From 39-52-133 sp036523795 (GTDB lineage: Bacteria; Pseudomonadota; Gammaproteobacteria; Burkholderiales; Gallionellaceae): a stretch of 29,681 nt of DNA. The notes under the pieces are model-generated. The model worked only from the letters and a program-made list of their open reading frames with translations, did not search any database and was not told the origin of the DNA. Positions 1-7,663 of the stretch are shown one piece after another (position 1 is the first letter of the stretch; each line of letters starts with the position of its first letter). The position numbers and the translations under genes were made by a program. The stretch is taken from positions 1 through 29,681 of the forward strand of contig DATDDN010000009.1 in the NCBI GenBank assembly GCA_036523795.1. The letters are read 5' to 3'.

Positions 1-771
1 TTGCTGGATTTCCGCCACGCCCGGCGCCGGCAGGTGTTTGCCGGTGTTGAGGTAGTGCTCGATCTCGCGGAACAGCCAGGGGCGACCCTGCGCCGCACGG
101 CCGATCATCACCGCATCGGCGCCGGTCTTGTCCAGCACGTACCGTGCTTTCTCGGGCGTGGTGATGTCGCCGTTGGCGATCAGCGGAATTTTGATCTCGG
201 CCTTGACCGCGGCGATGGTGTCGTATTCGGCATCGCCGGTGTAAGCGCAGGCGCGGGTACGGCCGTGGATGGCCAGCGCCTGGATGCCGCTGGACTCGGC
301 GATCTTCGCGATGCTGATGGCATTGCGGTGGGCCTTGTCCCAGCCGGTGCGCGTCTTCAGCGTGACCGGCACGTTCACCGCGCCCACCACCGCCTCCAGG
401 ATCTCGGCCACCAGCTTTTCGTTCTGCATCAGTGCCGAGCCGGCCATGACGTTGCAGATCTTCTTGGCCGGGCAGCCCATGTTGATGTCGATGATCTGCG
501 CACCGTTGTCCACGTTGTACTTCGCTGCCTGGGCCAGCATCTTGGGATCGGCGCCGACGATCTGCACCGAGATCGGATCGACCTCCCCTTCGTGATTGGC
601 GCGCCGCTTGGTCTTCTCAGAGCCGTATAACAGCGAGTTGGAGGCCACCATTTCGGACACCGCCATGCCCGCGCCCATGCTCTTGCACAACATGCGGAAT
701 GGCCGATCGGTCACACCCGCCATGGGTGCGACGATCAGGTTGTTCTTGAGCTTGTAGGGGCCGATTTGCAT
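1..771 (-). CDS. dusB: tRNA-dihydrouridine synthase B (partial, C-terminus off the window)
   Basis: FMN- and NADPH-dependent enzyme that reduces specific uridines of tRNA to dihydrouridine in the cytoplasm. Reading the minus strand from the ATG at 769-771 gives 257 codons open to the window edge. The N-terminus has the family start MQIGPYKLKN and the APMAGVTD motif. NMGCPAKK carries the catalytic Cys (about residue 100), and IHGRTR (about 169-173) is the phosphate/FMN-binding segment of the TIM barrel. Family members are about 320-340 residues, so roughly the last 70-80 residues are missing. In proteobacteria dusB is often followed by fis, which would lie outside the window. No strong Shine-Dalgarno sequence is seen before this start, but the start matches the conserved N-terminus of the family. 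Confidence 0.95.
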   Translation of the reverse strand, partial: MQIGPYKLKNNLIVAPMAGVTDRPFRMLCKSMGAGMAVSEMVASNSLLYGSEKTKRRANHEGEVDPISVQIVGADPKMLAQAAKYNVDNGAQIIDINMGCPAKKICNVMAGSALMQNEKLVAEILEAVVGAVNVPVTLKTRTGWDKAHRNAISIAKIAESSGIQALAIHGRTRACAYTGDAEYDTIAAVKAEIKIPLIANGDITTPEKARYVLDKTGADAVMIGRAAQGRPWLFREIEHYLNTGKHLPAPGVAEIQQ

Positions 772-793
772 GTTGGATTCCGAAGGGGGAGCG

Positions 794-823
794 ATTATAA
801 ATGAAGCAGATGGGGCGTGCTAA
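794..823 (-). promoter_or_regulatory. Predicted sigma-70 promoter of dusB
   Basis: On the minus strand a perfect -10 hexamer TATAAT (794-799) lies 18 nt from TTAGCA (818-823), a 4/6 match to the -35 consensus. Transcription would start near 787, about 16 nt before the dusB ATG. This is a prediction from sequence only. Confidence 0.5.
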
Positions 824-987
824 CACTCATTTGCGCGGGCGGCCCCGCAAGCGCTCACTGCCGGCAGTCGAAAGCGCTGTTTTATCCGCGCATTGCACCC
901 GCTTGCACAGAATCAACCTCAGCTCGATGCAGGCTGCGTGCACCTTGACGGTGCATTTCGCCGGCGGTCTGGGCGGCAGGGCGCCTG

Positions 988-996
988 TGCTATCAT
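988..996 (+). promoter_or_regulatory. Possible extended -10 promoter for the flavin hydroxylase/dsbC operon
   Basis: The sequence TGC-TATCAT is an extended -10 element (TGn followed by a 5/6 match to TATAAT) about 30 nt before the ATG at 1025. No convincing -35 hexamer is seen at normal spacing. The remainder of 772-1024 holds no gene that I can support. It contains a small palindrome at 939-955. Confidence 0.35.
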
Positions 997-1024
997 TCAG
1001 CAAATTCTTATTTGCACGTCCTTC

Positions 1025-2194
1025 ATGGATTTCGATGTCCTCATCATCGGCGGCGGGCTGGTTGGTGCCAGTCTGGCCGCAGCGCTCAAGCCCAGCGGGC
1101 TGGAGATTGCCCTGCTCGAAGGGCAGGCCATGCCGAGCCGCCTCGACAACACACCCGGCGACTGGGACAGCCGCATCTACGCGATCACCCCTGGCAATGC
1201 CGCTTTCCTGCAGCAATGCGGCGCCTGGCAGCGCATGGACATGAGCCGCGTGCAGGCGGTGGAGCAGATGCGCGTATTCGGTGACGCCGATTCCGAGCTG
1301 GATTTCAGCGCTTATCAGATCGGCGCACCCGAGCTGACCTTCATCCTGGAAAACCGCCTGTTGCTGGATGCCCTGTGGCAGGAGCTGCGTGAACAGGACA
1401 ACCTGACCCTGCTCAATCCGGCGCGTTGCACCGGCATCGAGTGGCACACCGATTCTGCCCGGGTACAGCTGGAAAACGGCCGCGAGCTGCGCGCCAGGCT
1501 GGTAGTGGGCGCTGACGGGCGCGACTCCTGGGTGCGCCGCCAGGCGGGCATCATGGCCTCGCCCACGCCCTATGAGCAGCACGGCGTGGTGGCCAACTTC
1601 ACCACCGCAACGCCGCATCGCGGCACCGCCTTCCAGTGGTTCCAGCCGGACGGCATTCTCGCGCTGCTGCCATTGCCGCAACAGCGCGTGTCCATGGTGT
1701 GGTCGGTCAGCCCGCAGCGCTCGGCCGAGCTGGTGGCGCTGCCGGCGGAGGAACTGTGCGCGCAAGTGAGCGCCGCCTCACAGCACACACTGGGCGAGCT
1801 GCAACTGCTCACTCCCGCGGTCGGCTTCCCGCTGCGCGTGCTCAACCTGCAGCACATCACCGCCCCGCGCCTGGCGCTGGTGGGCGATGCCGCGCACAAT
1901 GTGCACCCGCTTGCCGGCCAGGGCGTCAACCTGGGCTTCCGCGATGCGCGCGAACTTGCGCGGGTGCTGCTTGAGCGCGGCGCGCAGGGCGATTGCGGCG
2001 ATGCCCGGTTGCTGCGCCGCTACGAGCGCGCACGCCGTGAGGACATCCTGTCGATGCAGCTCACCACCGACGCGCTGAAACACCTGTTCGTCAATCACAG
2101 CCCGGTGTTGCGCGTCGTGCGCAACCTGGGTCTGTCGCTGACCAACCGCATCACCCCCCTGAAACACCTGCTTGCGCGCCACGCGCTCATTTAA
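1025..2194 (+). CDS. FAD-dependent hydroxylase, UbiH/UbiF/VisC/COQ6 family (ubiquinone biosynthesis)
   Basis: A 389-residue aromatic-ring flavin monooxygenase that probably adds a hydroxyl to the ubiquinone precursor ring at the inner membrane. The N-terminal Rossmann motif is IIGGGLVGASLA (about residues 7-18). The DG motif VVGADGRDSWVRR binds FAD and NAD(P)H. The second FAD-binding motif LVGDAAHNVHPLAGQG, followed by GVNLGFRDA, is near the C-terminal third. The ATG at 1025 was chosen because the dinucleotide-binding strand starts directly after it (MDFDVLIIGGG); a longer reading frame upstream has no family similarity. dsbC begins 16 nt after the stop, so the genes are likely cotranscribed. 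Which ring position is hydroxylated (UbiH, UbiF or UbiI type) cannot be decided from the sequence alone. Confidence 0.9.
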   Translation: MDFDVLIIGGGLVGASLAAALKPSGLEIALLEGQAMPSRLDNTPGDWDSRIYAITPGNAAFLQQCGAWQRMDMSRVQAVEQMRVFGDADSELDFSAYQIGAPELTFILENRLLLDALWQELREQDNLTLLNPARCTGIEWHTDSARVQLENGRELRARLVVGADGRDSWVRRQAGIMASPTPYEQHGVVANFTTATPHRGTAFQWFQPDGILALLPLPQQRVSMVWSVSPQRSAELVALPAEELCAQVSAASQHTLGELQLLTPAVGFPLRVLNLQHITAPRLALVGDAAHNVHPLAGQGVNLGFRDARELARVLLERGAQGDCGDARLLRRYERARREDILSMQLTTDALKHLFVNHSPVLRVVRNLGLSLTNRITPLKHLLARHALI

Positions 2195-2210
2195 CCTGAC
2201 GGAACCCATC

Positions 2211-2909
2211 ATGCTGAGAGCCCTTTTGTTATTGCTAGCCACTTCCATTTCCTGCGCCTATGCCGGCGAGGCCGACATCAAGGCTGCGCTGCAGAAGAAG
2301 CTGCCGCAGCTGGGGGAGATCACGCAGGTGAACAAGTCGCCCGTGCCGGGCCTGTATGAAGTGGTCACCCAGGATCACCTGTTCTATACCGACGAGCAGG
2401 GACAGTTCCTGATCGAAGGCGCAATCTACGACCTGAAGAGCATGCGCAACGTGACCGAAGCGCGCGCACGCCAGCTGTTTGCCATCGACTTCAACAAGCT
2501 GCCGCTCAATCTCGCGCTGAAGAAAGTGAAGGGCAAGGGCGAGCGCAAGCTGGCCATCTTTACCGACCCGAACTGCGGCTTCTGCCAGCGCCTGGAAAAA
2601 GAGCTGCTGAAGATCGACAACGTCACGCTGTACCTGTTCATGTACCCGATCTTCCAGGGCTCGGACGAGAAGGTGAAAGCGGTGTGGTGCAGCAAGGACC
2701 AGGTGAAGGCCTGGGATGACCTGATGCAGAAAGGCGTCATGCCTCCCCCCGGCAAGTGCAACACGCCCACCGAGAAAGTGCTGGCACTGGGCCGCCAGCT
2801 CAACGTGAACGGCACACCGGCGCTGGTGTTCTCTGATGGCACCATCAACCCCGGTTACCTGCCTGCGGAACAACTGGAAAAAGCCTTGAGTGAAGCTGCC
2901 AGCCACTAA
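2211..2909 (+). CDS. dsbC: Thiol:disulfide interchange protein DsbC (periplasmic disulfide isomerase)
   Basis: A 232-residue periplasmic protein that reshuffles wrong disulfides. A signal peptide of about 18 residues ends in SCAYA. Next come an N-terminal dimerisation domain (about 19-80), a linker, and a thioredoxin-fold domain with the active site CGFC at residues 122-125 in the context FTDPNCGFCQ. A second Cys pair (VWCSKD and GKCNTP) corresponds to the structural disulfide of DsbC/DsbG proteins. The cis-Pro loop is NGTPALVF. The ATG at 2211 directly begins the signal peptide. The last 20 nt overlap the next gene, which suggests translational coupling to the TonB-like protein. Reduction would need a DsbD-type partner, not seen in the window. 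Confidence 0.95.
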   Translation: MLRALLLLLATSISCAYAGEADIKAALQKKLPQLGEITQVNKSPVPGLYEVVTQDHLFYTDEQGQFLIEGAIYDLKSMRNVTEARARQLFAIDFNKLPLNLALKKVKGKGERKLAIFTDPNCGFCQRLEKELLKIDNVTLYLFMYPIFQGSDEKVKAVWCSKDQVKAWDDLMQKGVMPPPGKCNTPTEKVLALGRQLNVNGTPALVFSDGTINPGYLPAEQLEKALSEAASH

Positions 2910-3516
2910 GTCGATATTGGGGCAGAGCCCCACCCTGCAACTGGCCATGGCCGGGTCGGTTGCGCTGCATGCCTTGGTGCTGTTCGGACTGCCAGCGCCC
3001 GCTGCGGGCGCACATGCGCCGACCACCACGCTGGAAGCCAGGCTGGAGCCGGCTCCCCGCCATGAAGTGGCGGCCACGACGGCGCCAAGGGCAACGCCCA
3101 CGACTATCGCCAGGGACAGCATTCCGGTCGATGCGCCGGCCATCCAGCCCACCGCTGCCCCGCCGCAAACGGTTGCGCAAGCCGATAGCGCCGCAAACGA
3201 TACACCCGCCGCCAGTTCCAGCTACTTCGACGCCGCACAACTGGACGTGCCGCCGCACCTGCTGGGCGAGCTGCAGCAGGTCTACCCGGCGCGCGCCCGC
3301 GTCGCCGCAGTGGAGGGCTATGTCACCCTGGCCCTGCTGATCAACGAGCGCGGCGAGGTGGAGGACGTCAGCGTGGTGCGCGCACAGCCCGCCGGCTACT
3401 TTGAAGAAGCCGCCCTCAACATGCTGCGCAAGCAGCGCTTTTCCCCTCCCATCAAGCAGAACCGCGCCGTGAAGAGCCGTTGGCTCACCACCGTGCGTTA
3501 CCGCCTGCAGAGCTAG
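2890..3516 (+). CDS. TonB-family energy transducer protein
   Basis: A 208-residue protein starting at GTG 2890, inside the end of dsbC. One N-terminal membrane anchor (about residues 17-37, AMAGSVALHALVLFGL) is followed by an Ala/Pro/Thr-rich periplasmic linker (about 40-110) and a C-terminal TonB domain (about 120-206). That domain includes YPARARVAAVEGYVTLALLINERGEVEDVSVV and ends in TVRYRLQS. The family couples the inner-membrane proton-motive force to outer-membrane transport, usually with ExbB/ExbD, which are absent here. The linker lacks the long Glu-Pro/Lys-Pro runs of classical TonB, so this is a short TonB paralogue. Placement behind dsbC with a 20-nt overlap suggests coupled translation. 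Its outer-membrane partner is unknown. Confidence 0.85.
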   Translation: MKLPATKSILGQSPTLQLAMAGSVALHALVLFGLPAPAAGAHAPTTTLEARLEPAPRHEVAATTAPRATPTTIARDSIPVDAPAIQPTAAPPQTVAQADSAANDTPAASSSYFDAAQLDVPPHLLGELQQVYPARARVAAVEGYVTLALLINERGEVEDVSVVRAQPAGYFEEAALNMLRKQRFSPPIKQNRAVKSRWLTTVRYRLQS

Positions 3517-3651
3517 CAGCGCCTCGAAGTCGAAGCCGGCGCGCGTTGCAGAACTGCAGTCCCCGAAGCCGGTCAAATCGTCAGTTATCTAGACCATTTG
3601 GCATATTGTCCGCATCCGCATTCCCTTGTTTAATGCCGCCGGGGCAAAGGG

Positions 3652-3681
3652 TTGCATTGCCGTATGCTTTTTTAGTACAAT
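3652..3681 (+). promoter_or_regulatory. Predicted promoter of the rhodanese gene
   Basis: TTGCAT (3652-3657) and TACAAT (3676-3681, 5/6 match) are 18 nt apart, giving a start near 3688 and a leader of about 38 nt. The rest of the 209-nt gap after the TonB-like gene holds no supported gene. Confidence 0.55.
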
Positions 3682-3700
3682 ATTAGTAATTTCTAATATT
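3679..3700. promoter_or_regulatory. AT-rich palindromic operator candidate (ArsR/SmtB-like) over the rhodanese promoter
   Basis: The arms AATATTAG (3679-3686) and CTAATATT (3693-3700) form a perfect 8-bp inverted repeat around a 6-nt spacer. The site overlaps the end of the -10 box and the predicted start point, where a bound repressor would block transcription. AT-rich palindromes of this size are typical of ArsR-family repressors, some of which sense sulfide or persulfide and control rhodaneses. No such regulator is encoded in this window. Confidence 0.45.
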
Positions 3701-3725
3701 TAATCGATTCGCAAGGAGTCACATT

Positions 3726-4061
3726 ATGTTTATGAGCAACATCAAGGAGATTGACGCGCCCGAGCTGGCGCAATGGGTGACCGAGGCCGATCAGAAGGTG
3801 CGCGTACTCGACGTGCGCCAGATGAATGAAATCGCGGGCGGCACCGTGCCACGCGCGGAAGCCATGCCGCTGCACACCCTGCCCATCAAGTTCAGCGATC
3901 TGAGCCGTGAAGAGAAGCTGGTGCTGATCTGCCGCAGCGGTGCGCGCTCTGCCCAGGCCTGCATGTTCCTGCAACAGCAAGGGTTCGAGAACGTATACAA
4001 CCTGCGCGGCGGCATGATCGGCTGGGTGCAAAGCGGTTTCGCGCCTGTAGCGCTGGCCTGA
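3726..4061 (+). CDS. Single-domain rhodanese (sulfurtransferase)
   Basis: A 111-residue cytoplasmic rhodanese that probably moves sulfane sulfur from persulfide or thiosulfate to an acceptor thiol. The active-site loop is CRSGAR with the persulfide-forming Cys at residue 69. The entry motif VRVLDVRQMNEIAGGTVPRA and the closing NLRGGMIGW are typical of the single-domain family. There is no signal peptide. The start at 3726 was chosen over the in-frame ATG at 3732 because AAGGAG (3713-3718) is 7 nt upstream. The gene is monocistronic: its own promoter with a palindrome lies in front, and a strong terminator follows the stop. Confidence 0.9.
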   Translation: MFMSNIKEIDAPELAQWVTEADQKVRVLDVRQMNEIAGGTVPRAEAMPLHTLPIKFSDLSREEKLVLICRSGARSAQACMFLQQQGFENVYNLRGGMIGWVQSGFAPVALA

Positions 4062-4083
4062 TCCCACCGGCCTGTCCGGCTGT

Positions 4084-4122
4084 AACGGCCCGCCTGTATC
4101 CCAGGCGGGCCGTTTTGTTTTG
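4084..4122 (+). terminator. Intrinsic terminator after the rhodanese gene
   Basis: A perfect 13-bp stem (4084-4096 with 4102-4114) has the 5-nt loop TATCC and runs into TTTTGTTTTG. The stem is GC-rich (core CGGCCCGCCTG), and the U-rich tail follows directly, as in a Rho-independent terminator. Confidence 0.9.
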
Positions 4123-4179
4123 ACGCCTCAACAGGCTTGCCCAATGGGAGCGCGCAAGCACGGCAGCAATAACCCTTCT

Positions 4180-4193
4180 TTGATGCAGGTCAA
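4180..4193. promoter_or_regulatory. FNR/ANR-type box upstream of the HD-GYP/hemerythrin gene
   Basis: TTGAT-GCAG-GTCAA differs from the FNR consensus TTGAT-N4-ATCAA at one base. Its centre (4186.5) is about 41 nt upstream of the start predicted from the -10-like TAAGAT at 4215-4220, which is the class II activator position. This indicates control by oxygen availability. Confidence 0.6.
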
Positions 4194-4214
4194 TTCATCC
4201 CCGCGATATCTCGC

Positions 4215-4220
4215 TAAGAT
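4215..4220 (+). promoter_or_regulatory. -10 element of the FNR-dependent promoter candidate
   Basis: TAAGAT matches TATAAT at 4 of 6 bases, with transcription expected near 4227. No -35 hexamer is recognisable, as is usual when an activator bound near -41 replaces that contact. Confidence 0.4.
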
Positions 4221-4271
4221 GCCGCACCTTTAGCGCTTTATCAGACGCAACCCTGCAACGATGCACGCCTT

Positions 4272-5837
4272 TTGACCCACCCATCCGGCATGGACAAAGA
4301 AGAGAAATCATTGGCTATCAGCAAGCTGGTGTTCGAGCTGACGATCACCAGCAGCATCACCACCGATCTCGACGTCCTGCTGGAGCGCCTGTTTGCCATC
4401 CTGCGCGATTTTCACGACTTGCCGCTGGATCCGCGCGGCGCGGTGGTGCTGCTCAATCCGCGCGGGCGCTACTTTCAGGTGGCCCAGTTTGGCATGGAGC
4501 CCGCGTGGAAGGGCAATTTTCTGTGGCAACTGAGCGACAGGAAAAGCATACATCCCGGCAGCAGCATCAAGTCCAGCATCATGCAGGACGCGCACACGCC
4601 TGCGCAGAGCCGGCAATTGCTGCTGTTGCCCCTGCAGGTAGATCACCAGCTGGCCGGTTACACCGTGCTGTTTGCGCCGCTCACCTACCAGGCGTCGGCA
4701 ACGCACCTGGACTTCCTGACAGATCTGGCACGCGCCCTTTCCAGCCTGGTGCAGCGCACCCTGTCACACGAAACACTGCGCATACGCGAGCTCGAACTGG
4801 AAGATGCGCGCGCCAACGCCATACGCAGCCTGGGTGTCGCTTCCGAATATCGCGACAACGAAACCGGCTGGCACATCATGCGCATGACCAACTTCGCCCT
4901 GGCCATCGGCAAAGCCATGGGGTTGTCCGCAGAGCAGCGCGAGCTGCTGTACATCGCGGCACCGATGCACGATGTCGGCAAGATCGGCATCGCCGATGCG
5001 GTGCTGCTCAAACCCGGCAAGCTGACGCCGGAAGAGTTCGAGATCATGAAGACGCACACCGAAATCGGCGTCACTATCCTCACCGGCAACGACACGCTGA
5101 TTGCCGCGGCACGCGACATCGCCGGCGCACACCATGAACGCTGGGATGGCTCGGGTTATCCCAAAGGCCTGGCGGGAGAAGACATTCCCCTGCTGGCGCG
5201 CATTTGTGCGGTGGCCGATGTGTTCGATGCGCTGATCTCCAACCGGCCCTACAAGGAAGCCTGGGATGCGAAGCTGGCGTGCGACTGGGTGATTTCGCAG
5301 TCCGGCAAGCAATTCGATCCTGACGTCGTACACGCATTCGAAGCCGCCATTCCGGAAATCCTGCGCGTGCGCGAGCTGTATCGCGACGACATCATCGACC
5401 CCAGAAAACCGCTTGCCCTCCCGCCGCTGCCGCCGCGCGCGAACTCCTGGGTGAACTGGGATGATTCACTGAGCGTGGGCATAGACTCGATCGATGAACA
5501 GCACCACTACCTGATCGATCTCATCAACGACCTGTACGAAGTGATCAGCAACAAGAGCGGCGTGCGCGAGGTGGCCAGGCTGATCAAGGCCACCGATGCC
5601 TACGCCAGGGTGCACTTCCGCGCCGAGGAACAGATGATGGAGTATTACGGCTATCCCGGCATCAGGCAGCAGGTGCAGCAGCATCACTCATTTGAAGCCC
5701 GCATACGCGAGTTCTACCAGGAGCTGCACGACAACCCGCTGGTCGCGCAGTACGATGTGCTGGCCTATCTGCGCACCTGGCTGATACAGCACATCCTGGT
5801 CGAGGATGCCAAGCTGCGCACCCTGGTCACCATATAG
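4272..5837 (+). CDS. GAF / HD-GYP / hemerythrin protein, predicted oxygen-linked cyclic-di-GMP phosphodiesterase
   Basis: A 521-residue protein (TTG start at 4272; 515 residues from the ATG at 4290, neither with a clear Shine-Dalgarno). An N-terminal GAF-like sensor spans about residues 25-165. An HD-GYP domain spans about 180-360: HDVGKIGI has H233/D234, HHERWDGSGYPKGL is at 287-300, then DVFDAL. This fold hydrolyses cyclic di-GMP. A C-terminal bacteriohemerythrin domain (about 395-520) has diiron ligands H411, H448, E452, H471, H507 and D512. The position aligning with a further His ligand is Gln467 (in YPGIRQQ). There are no membrane segments. The FNR-type box upstream fits a role in oxygen response. 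It ends 17 nt from the convergent mltA. Confidence 0.9.
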   Translation: MTHPSGMDKEEKSLAISKLVFELTITSSITTDLDVLLERLFAILRDFHDLPLDPRGAVVLLNPRGRYFQVAQFGMEPAWKGNFLWQLSDRKSIHPGSSIKSSIMQDAHTPAQSRQLLLLPLQVDHQLAGYTVLFAPLTYQASATHLDFLTDLARALSSLVQRTLSHETLRIRELELEDARANAIRSLGVASEYRDNETGWHIMRMTNFALAIGKAMGLSAEQRELLYIAAPMHDVGKIGIADAVLLKPGKLTPEEFEIMKTHTEIGVTILTGNDTLIAAARDIAGAHHERWDGSGYPKGLAGEDIPLLARICAVADVFDALISNRPYKEAWDAKLACDWVISQSGKQFDPDVVHAFEAAIPEILRVRELYRDDIIDPRKPLALPPLPPRANSWVNWDDSLSVGIDSIDEQHHYLIDLINDLYEVISNKSGVREVARLIKATDAYARVHFRAEEQMMEYYGYPGIRQQVQQHHSFEARIREFYQELHDNPLVAQYDVLAYLRTWLIQHILVEDAKLRTLVTI

Positions 5838-5854
5838 CGAGCTGCGCGTTCGCC

Positions 5855-7018
5855 TCAATTCGGCTGTGGCACGCCACCCTTGGGATACAGCAGCCACATG
5901 CGCCCCTGCTGGCGCATCTTGCCTGCCTGCGCGGCCGCCGTCTCGCCGAACCCCCAGAAGAAATCTGCGCGCACCGCACCGCGGATGGCGCCGCCGGTGT
6001 CCTGTGCCAGCATCAGGCGATTGAGTGGCGCAGTGCTGTTGGGCAGCGTGGTGGAGAGAAACACCGGCGCGCCCAGCGGAATCGCGCGCGGGTCGACGGC
6101 AATGCTGTATTCGTTGGTGAGCGGCACCCCCAGCGCACCCACCGGAGAAGTCAGCGCCTCGGGCAACTCGCGGAAGAATACGTAACTGGGATTGAGCTCC
6201 AGCAGTGCAGGCAGCTTGTCCGGGTGAGATTCGCCCCAGGCGCGGATGCTCTGCATGGAAGTCTCCTCCAGCTTCATCTCGCCCATCTCGATCAGCTTGC
6301 GCCCGATCGACACATAGGGATAACCGTTCTGGTCGGCATAGCCCACTTTCACCAGTTGCCCGTCCGGCAGCTCGATGCGCCCCGAGCCCTGGATCTGCAG
6401 GAAGAACAGCTCCACCGCATTGTCCACCCAGAACAGCTCGCGCCCTTTCAGGCCGTTCACGCCGGCGTCGATCTCGGCGCGCTTGAAGTAAGGCAGCACG
6501 CGCTTGCCCTGTAGGCGGCCGCGCAGACGCTTGCCTTTCAGCTCGGGATAGGCATCGCCCAGGTCGATCTCCAGCATGTCATCCGGCGCGCCATACAGCG
6601 GGTAGCGGAAACGCTCGGTCCTGATGCGGCTGCCTTTCAGCAGCGGCTCGTAATAGCCGGTGATGATGCCCTGTTCGCTGCCGTCCGGATTGAGCACCTG
6701 GTAAGGCAACAGGCGCTCTTCAAAAAATACGCGCTGCGCGTTGCTGTCATTGCGGTTCACCTGTTCGGCTGCTGCACACACCGCCTGCCACTGCGGGCGC
6801 TTCTTGAGGGCGCGGCAGCTCTGCAGGAGGGCGGTCCAGGAGGGCGTCAGGTCCAGCTGCTGCCAGTCCGGCAATACGGTCCATTTGCTCGGCACATATT
6901 GCACCGACGGGGCAGGCGCACCATTCGCCGGCGGCGGGGTGATGCGTTGCGGGGTTTTACAGGCCGCCAGCAACACGCCGACCGCCAGCAACAACACGAC
7001 TCTTTTCACTGCAAACAT
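5855..7018 (-). CDS. mltA: Membrane-bound lytic murein transglycosylase A
   Basis: A 387-residue outer-membrane lipoprotein that cleaves the glycan strands of peptidoglycan to 1,6-anhydro products. The signal peptide ends in the lipobox LLAAC with the lipidated Cys at residue 20. The MltA barrel follows (about 100-290; GIITGYYEPLLKGSR, LFFLQIQGSGRI, GYADQNGYPYVSIG). The 3D domain AQDTGGAIRGAVRADFFWG (about 338-356) carries the conserved Asp residues D340 and D352. Length fits the family. Its start codon overlaps the stop of the upstream methyltransferase as TGATG, implying translational coupling within an apaG-methyltransferase-mltA unit. Confidence 0.95.
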   Translation of the reverse strand: MFAVKRVVLLLAVGVLLAACKTPQRITPPPANGAPAPSVQYVPSKWTVLPDWQQLDLTPSWTALLQSCRALKKRPQWQAVCAAAEQVNRNDSNAQRVFFEERLLPYQVLNPDGSEQGIITGYYEPLLKGSRIRTERFRYPLYGAPDDMLEIDLGDAYPELKGKRLRGRLQGKRVLPYFKRAEIDAGVNGLKGRELFWVDNAVELFFLQIQGSGRIELPDGQLVKVGYADQNGYPYVSIGRKLIEMGEMKLEETSMQSIRAWGESHPDKLPALLELNPSYVFFRELPEALTSPVGALGVPLTNEYSIAVDPRAIPLGAPVFLSTTLPNSTAPLNRLMLAQDTGGAIRGAVRADFFWGFGETAAAQAGKMRQQGRMWLLYPKGGVPQPN

Positions 7019-7614
7019 CAGGCTTCCTTCACCAATTCAATGCGGCGGAACCAGCCGCCGGCGAGTGCAGGCACATCGCTCGTCACGCGCAGCGCCGGCA
7101 CTTCGGCCACAACATCCTCGAACACTACATCCAGGCGTGTCGCCATCTGTGCCACCAACGGGCTGAGACCGCGGCGCAACCAGGCGCGTTCGCCCTGACG
7201 CAGGAATTTATCGAACAGCAGTATCCTGCCGCCCGGCCGCAGCACGCGCGCCGCTTCAGCCAAGCAACGCTGCGGCTGCGGCACCACCGCTACGATCAGG
7301 TGCAGCACCACGCTGTCGAATTCGTCCGCCGCAAACGGCAGTGCCATGCTGTCGCCCTGCACCCAGTGCAAATCGAGGCCCTGCGCCCTGTCGCGCGAGC
7401 GCTGCAGCATGGCGCGCGTCAGGTCCAGCGCGGTGTATTGATGCTGCGCAGGCAGGTGGGGAAAATCCAGCCCGGTGCCGGCGCCGCTCAGCAGCACGCG
7501 CCCGGCCTGCTGCGGCAGCCGAGCCAGACTGTGCCTGCGCTGGCTTGCTGTGGCGCGCTGGATGAAGGCATCGTAGAACGGCGCGATGAAACGGTAGCTG
7601 GTTTGCAGGGACAT
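7018..7614 (-). CDS. Class I SAM-dependent methyltransferase (methyltransferase type 11)
   Basis: A 198-residue soluble protein with the methyltransferase fold. Motif I is VLLSGAGTGLDF (about residues 40-52). The acidic residue after strand 2 is in ALDLTRAML. Motif II VQGDSMALPFAADEFDSVV matches Methyltransf_11 proteins, and VLRPGGRILLFDKF is the post-motif. Motif I is slightly unusual: the common Asp-Leu-Gly-Cys is Leu-Ser-Gly-Ala. The substrate is unknown. Similar genes are annotated loosely as phosphatidylethanolamine or ubiquinone-type methyltransferases, but I see no basis for a specific call. It lies between apaG and mltA in one direction, with a 49-nt gap before it. Confidence 0.85.
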   Translation of the reverse strand: MSLQTSYRFIAPFYDAFIQRATASQRRHSLARLPQQAGRVLLSGAGTGLDFPHLPAQHQYTALDLTRAMLQRSRDRAQGLDLHWVQGDSMALPFAADEFDSVVLHLIVAVVPQPQRCLAEAARVLRPGGRILLFDKFLRQGERAWLRRGLSPLVAQMATRLDVVFEDVVAEVPALRVTSDVPALAGGWFRRIELVKEA

Positions 7615-7663
7615 CCGGGATAACCTGGCGAAATTACGGCGGGTCTACGTGACCGCGCTCAAT

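Noticed and set aside
2845..3576. Minus-strand open frame of about 240 codons opposite the TonB-like gene
   Set aside because: Composition and lack of motifs mark it as a shadow. The plus strand encodes a TonB protein with anchor, linker and C-terminal domain.
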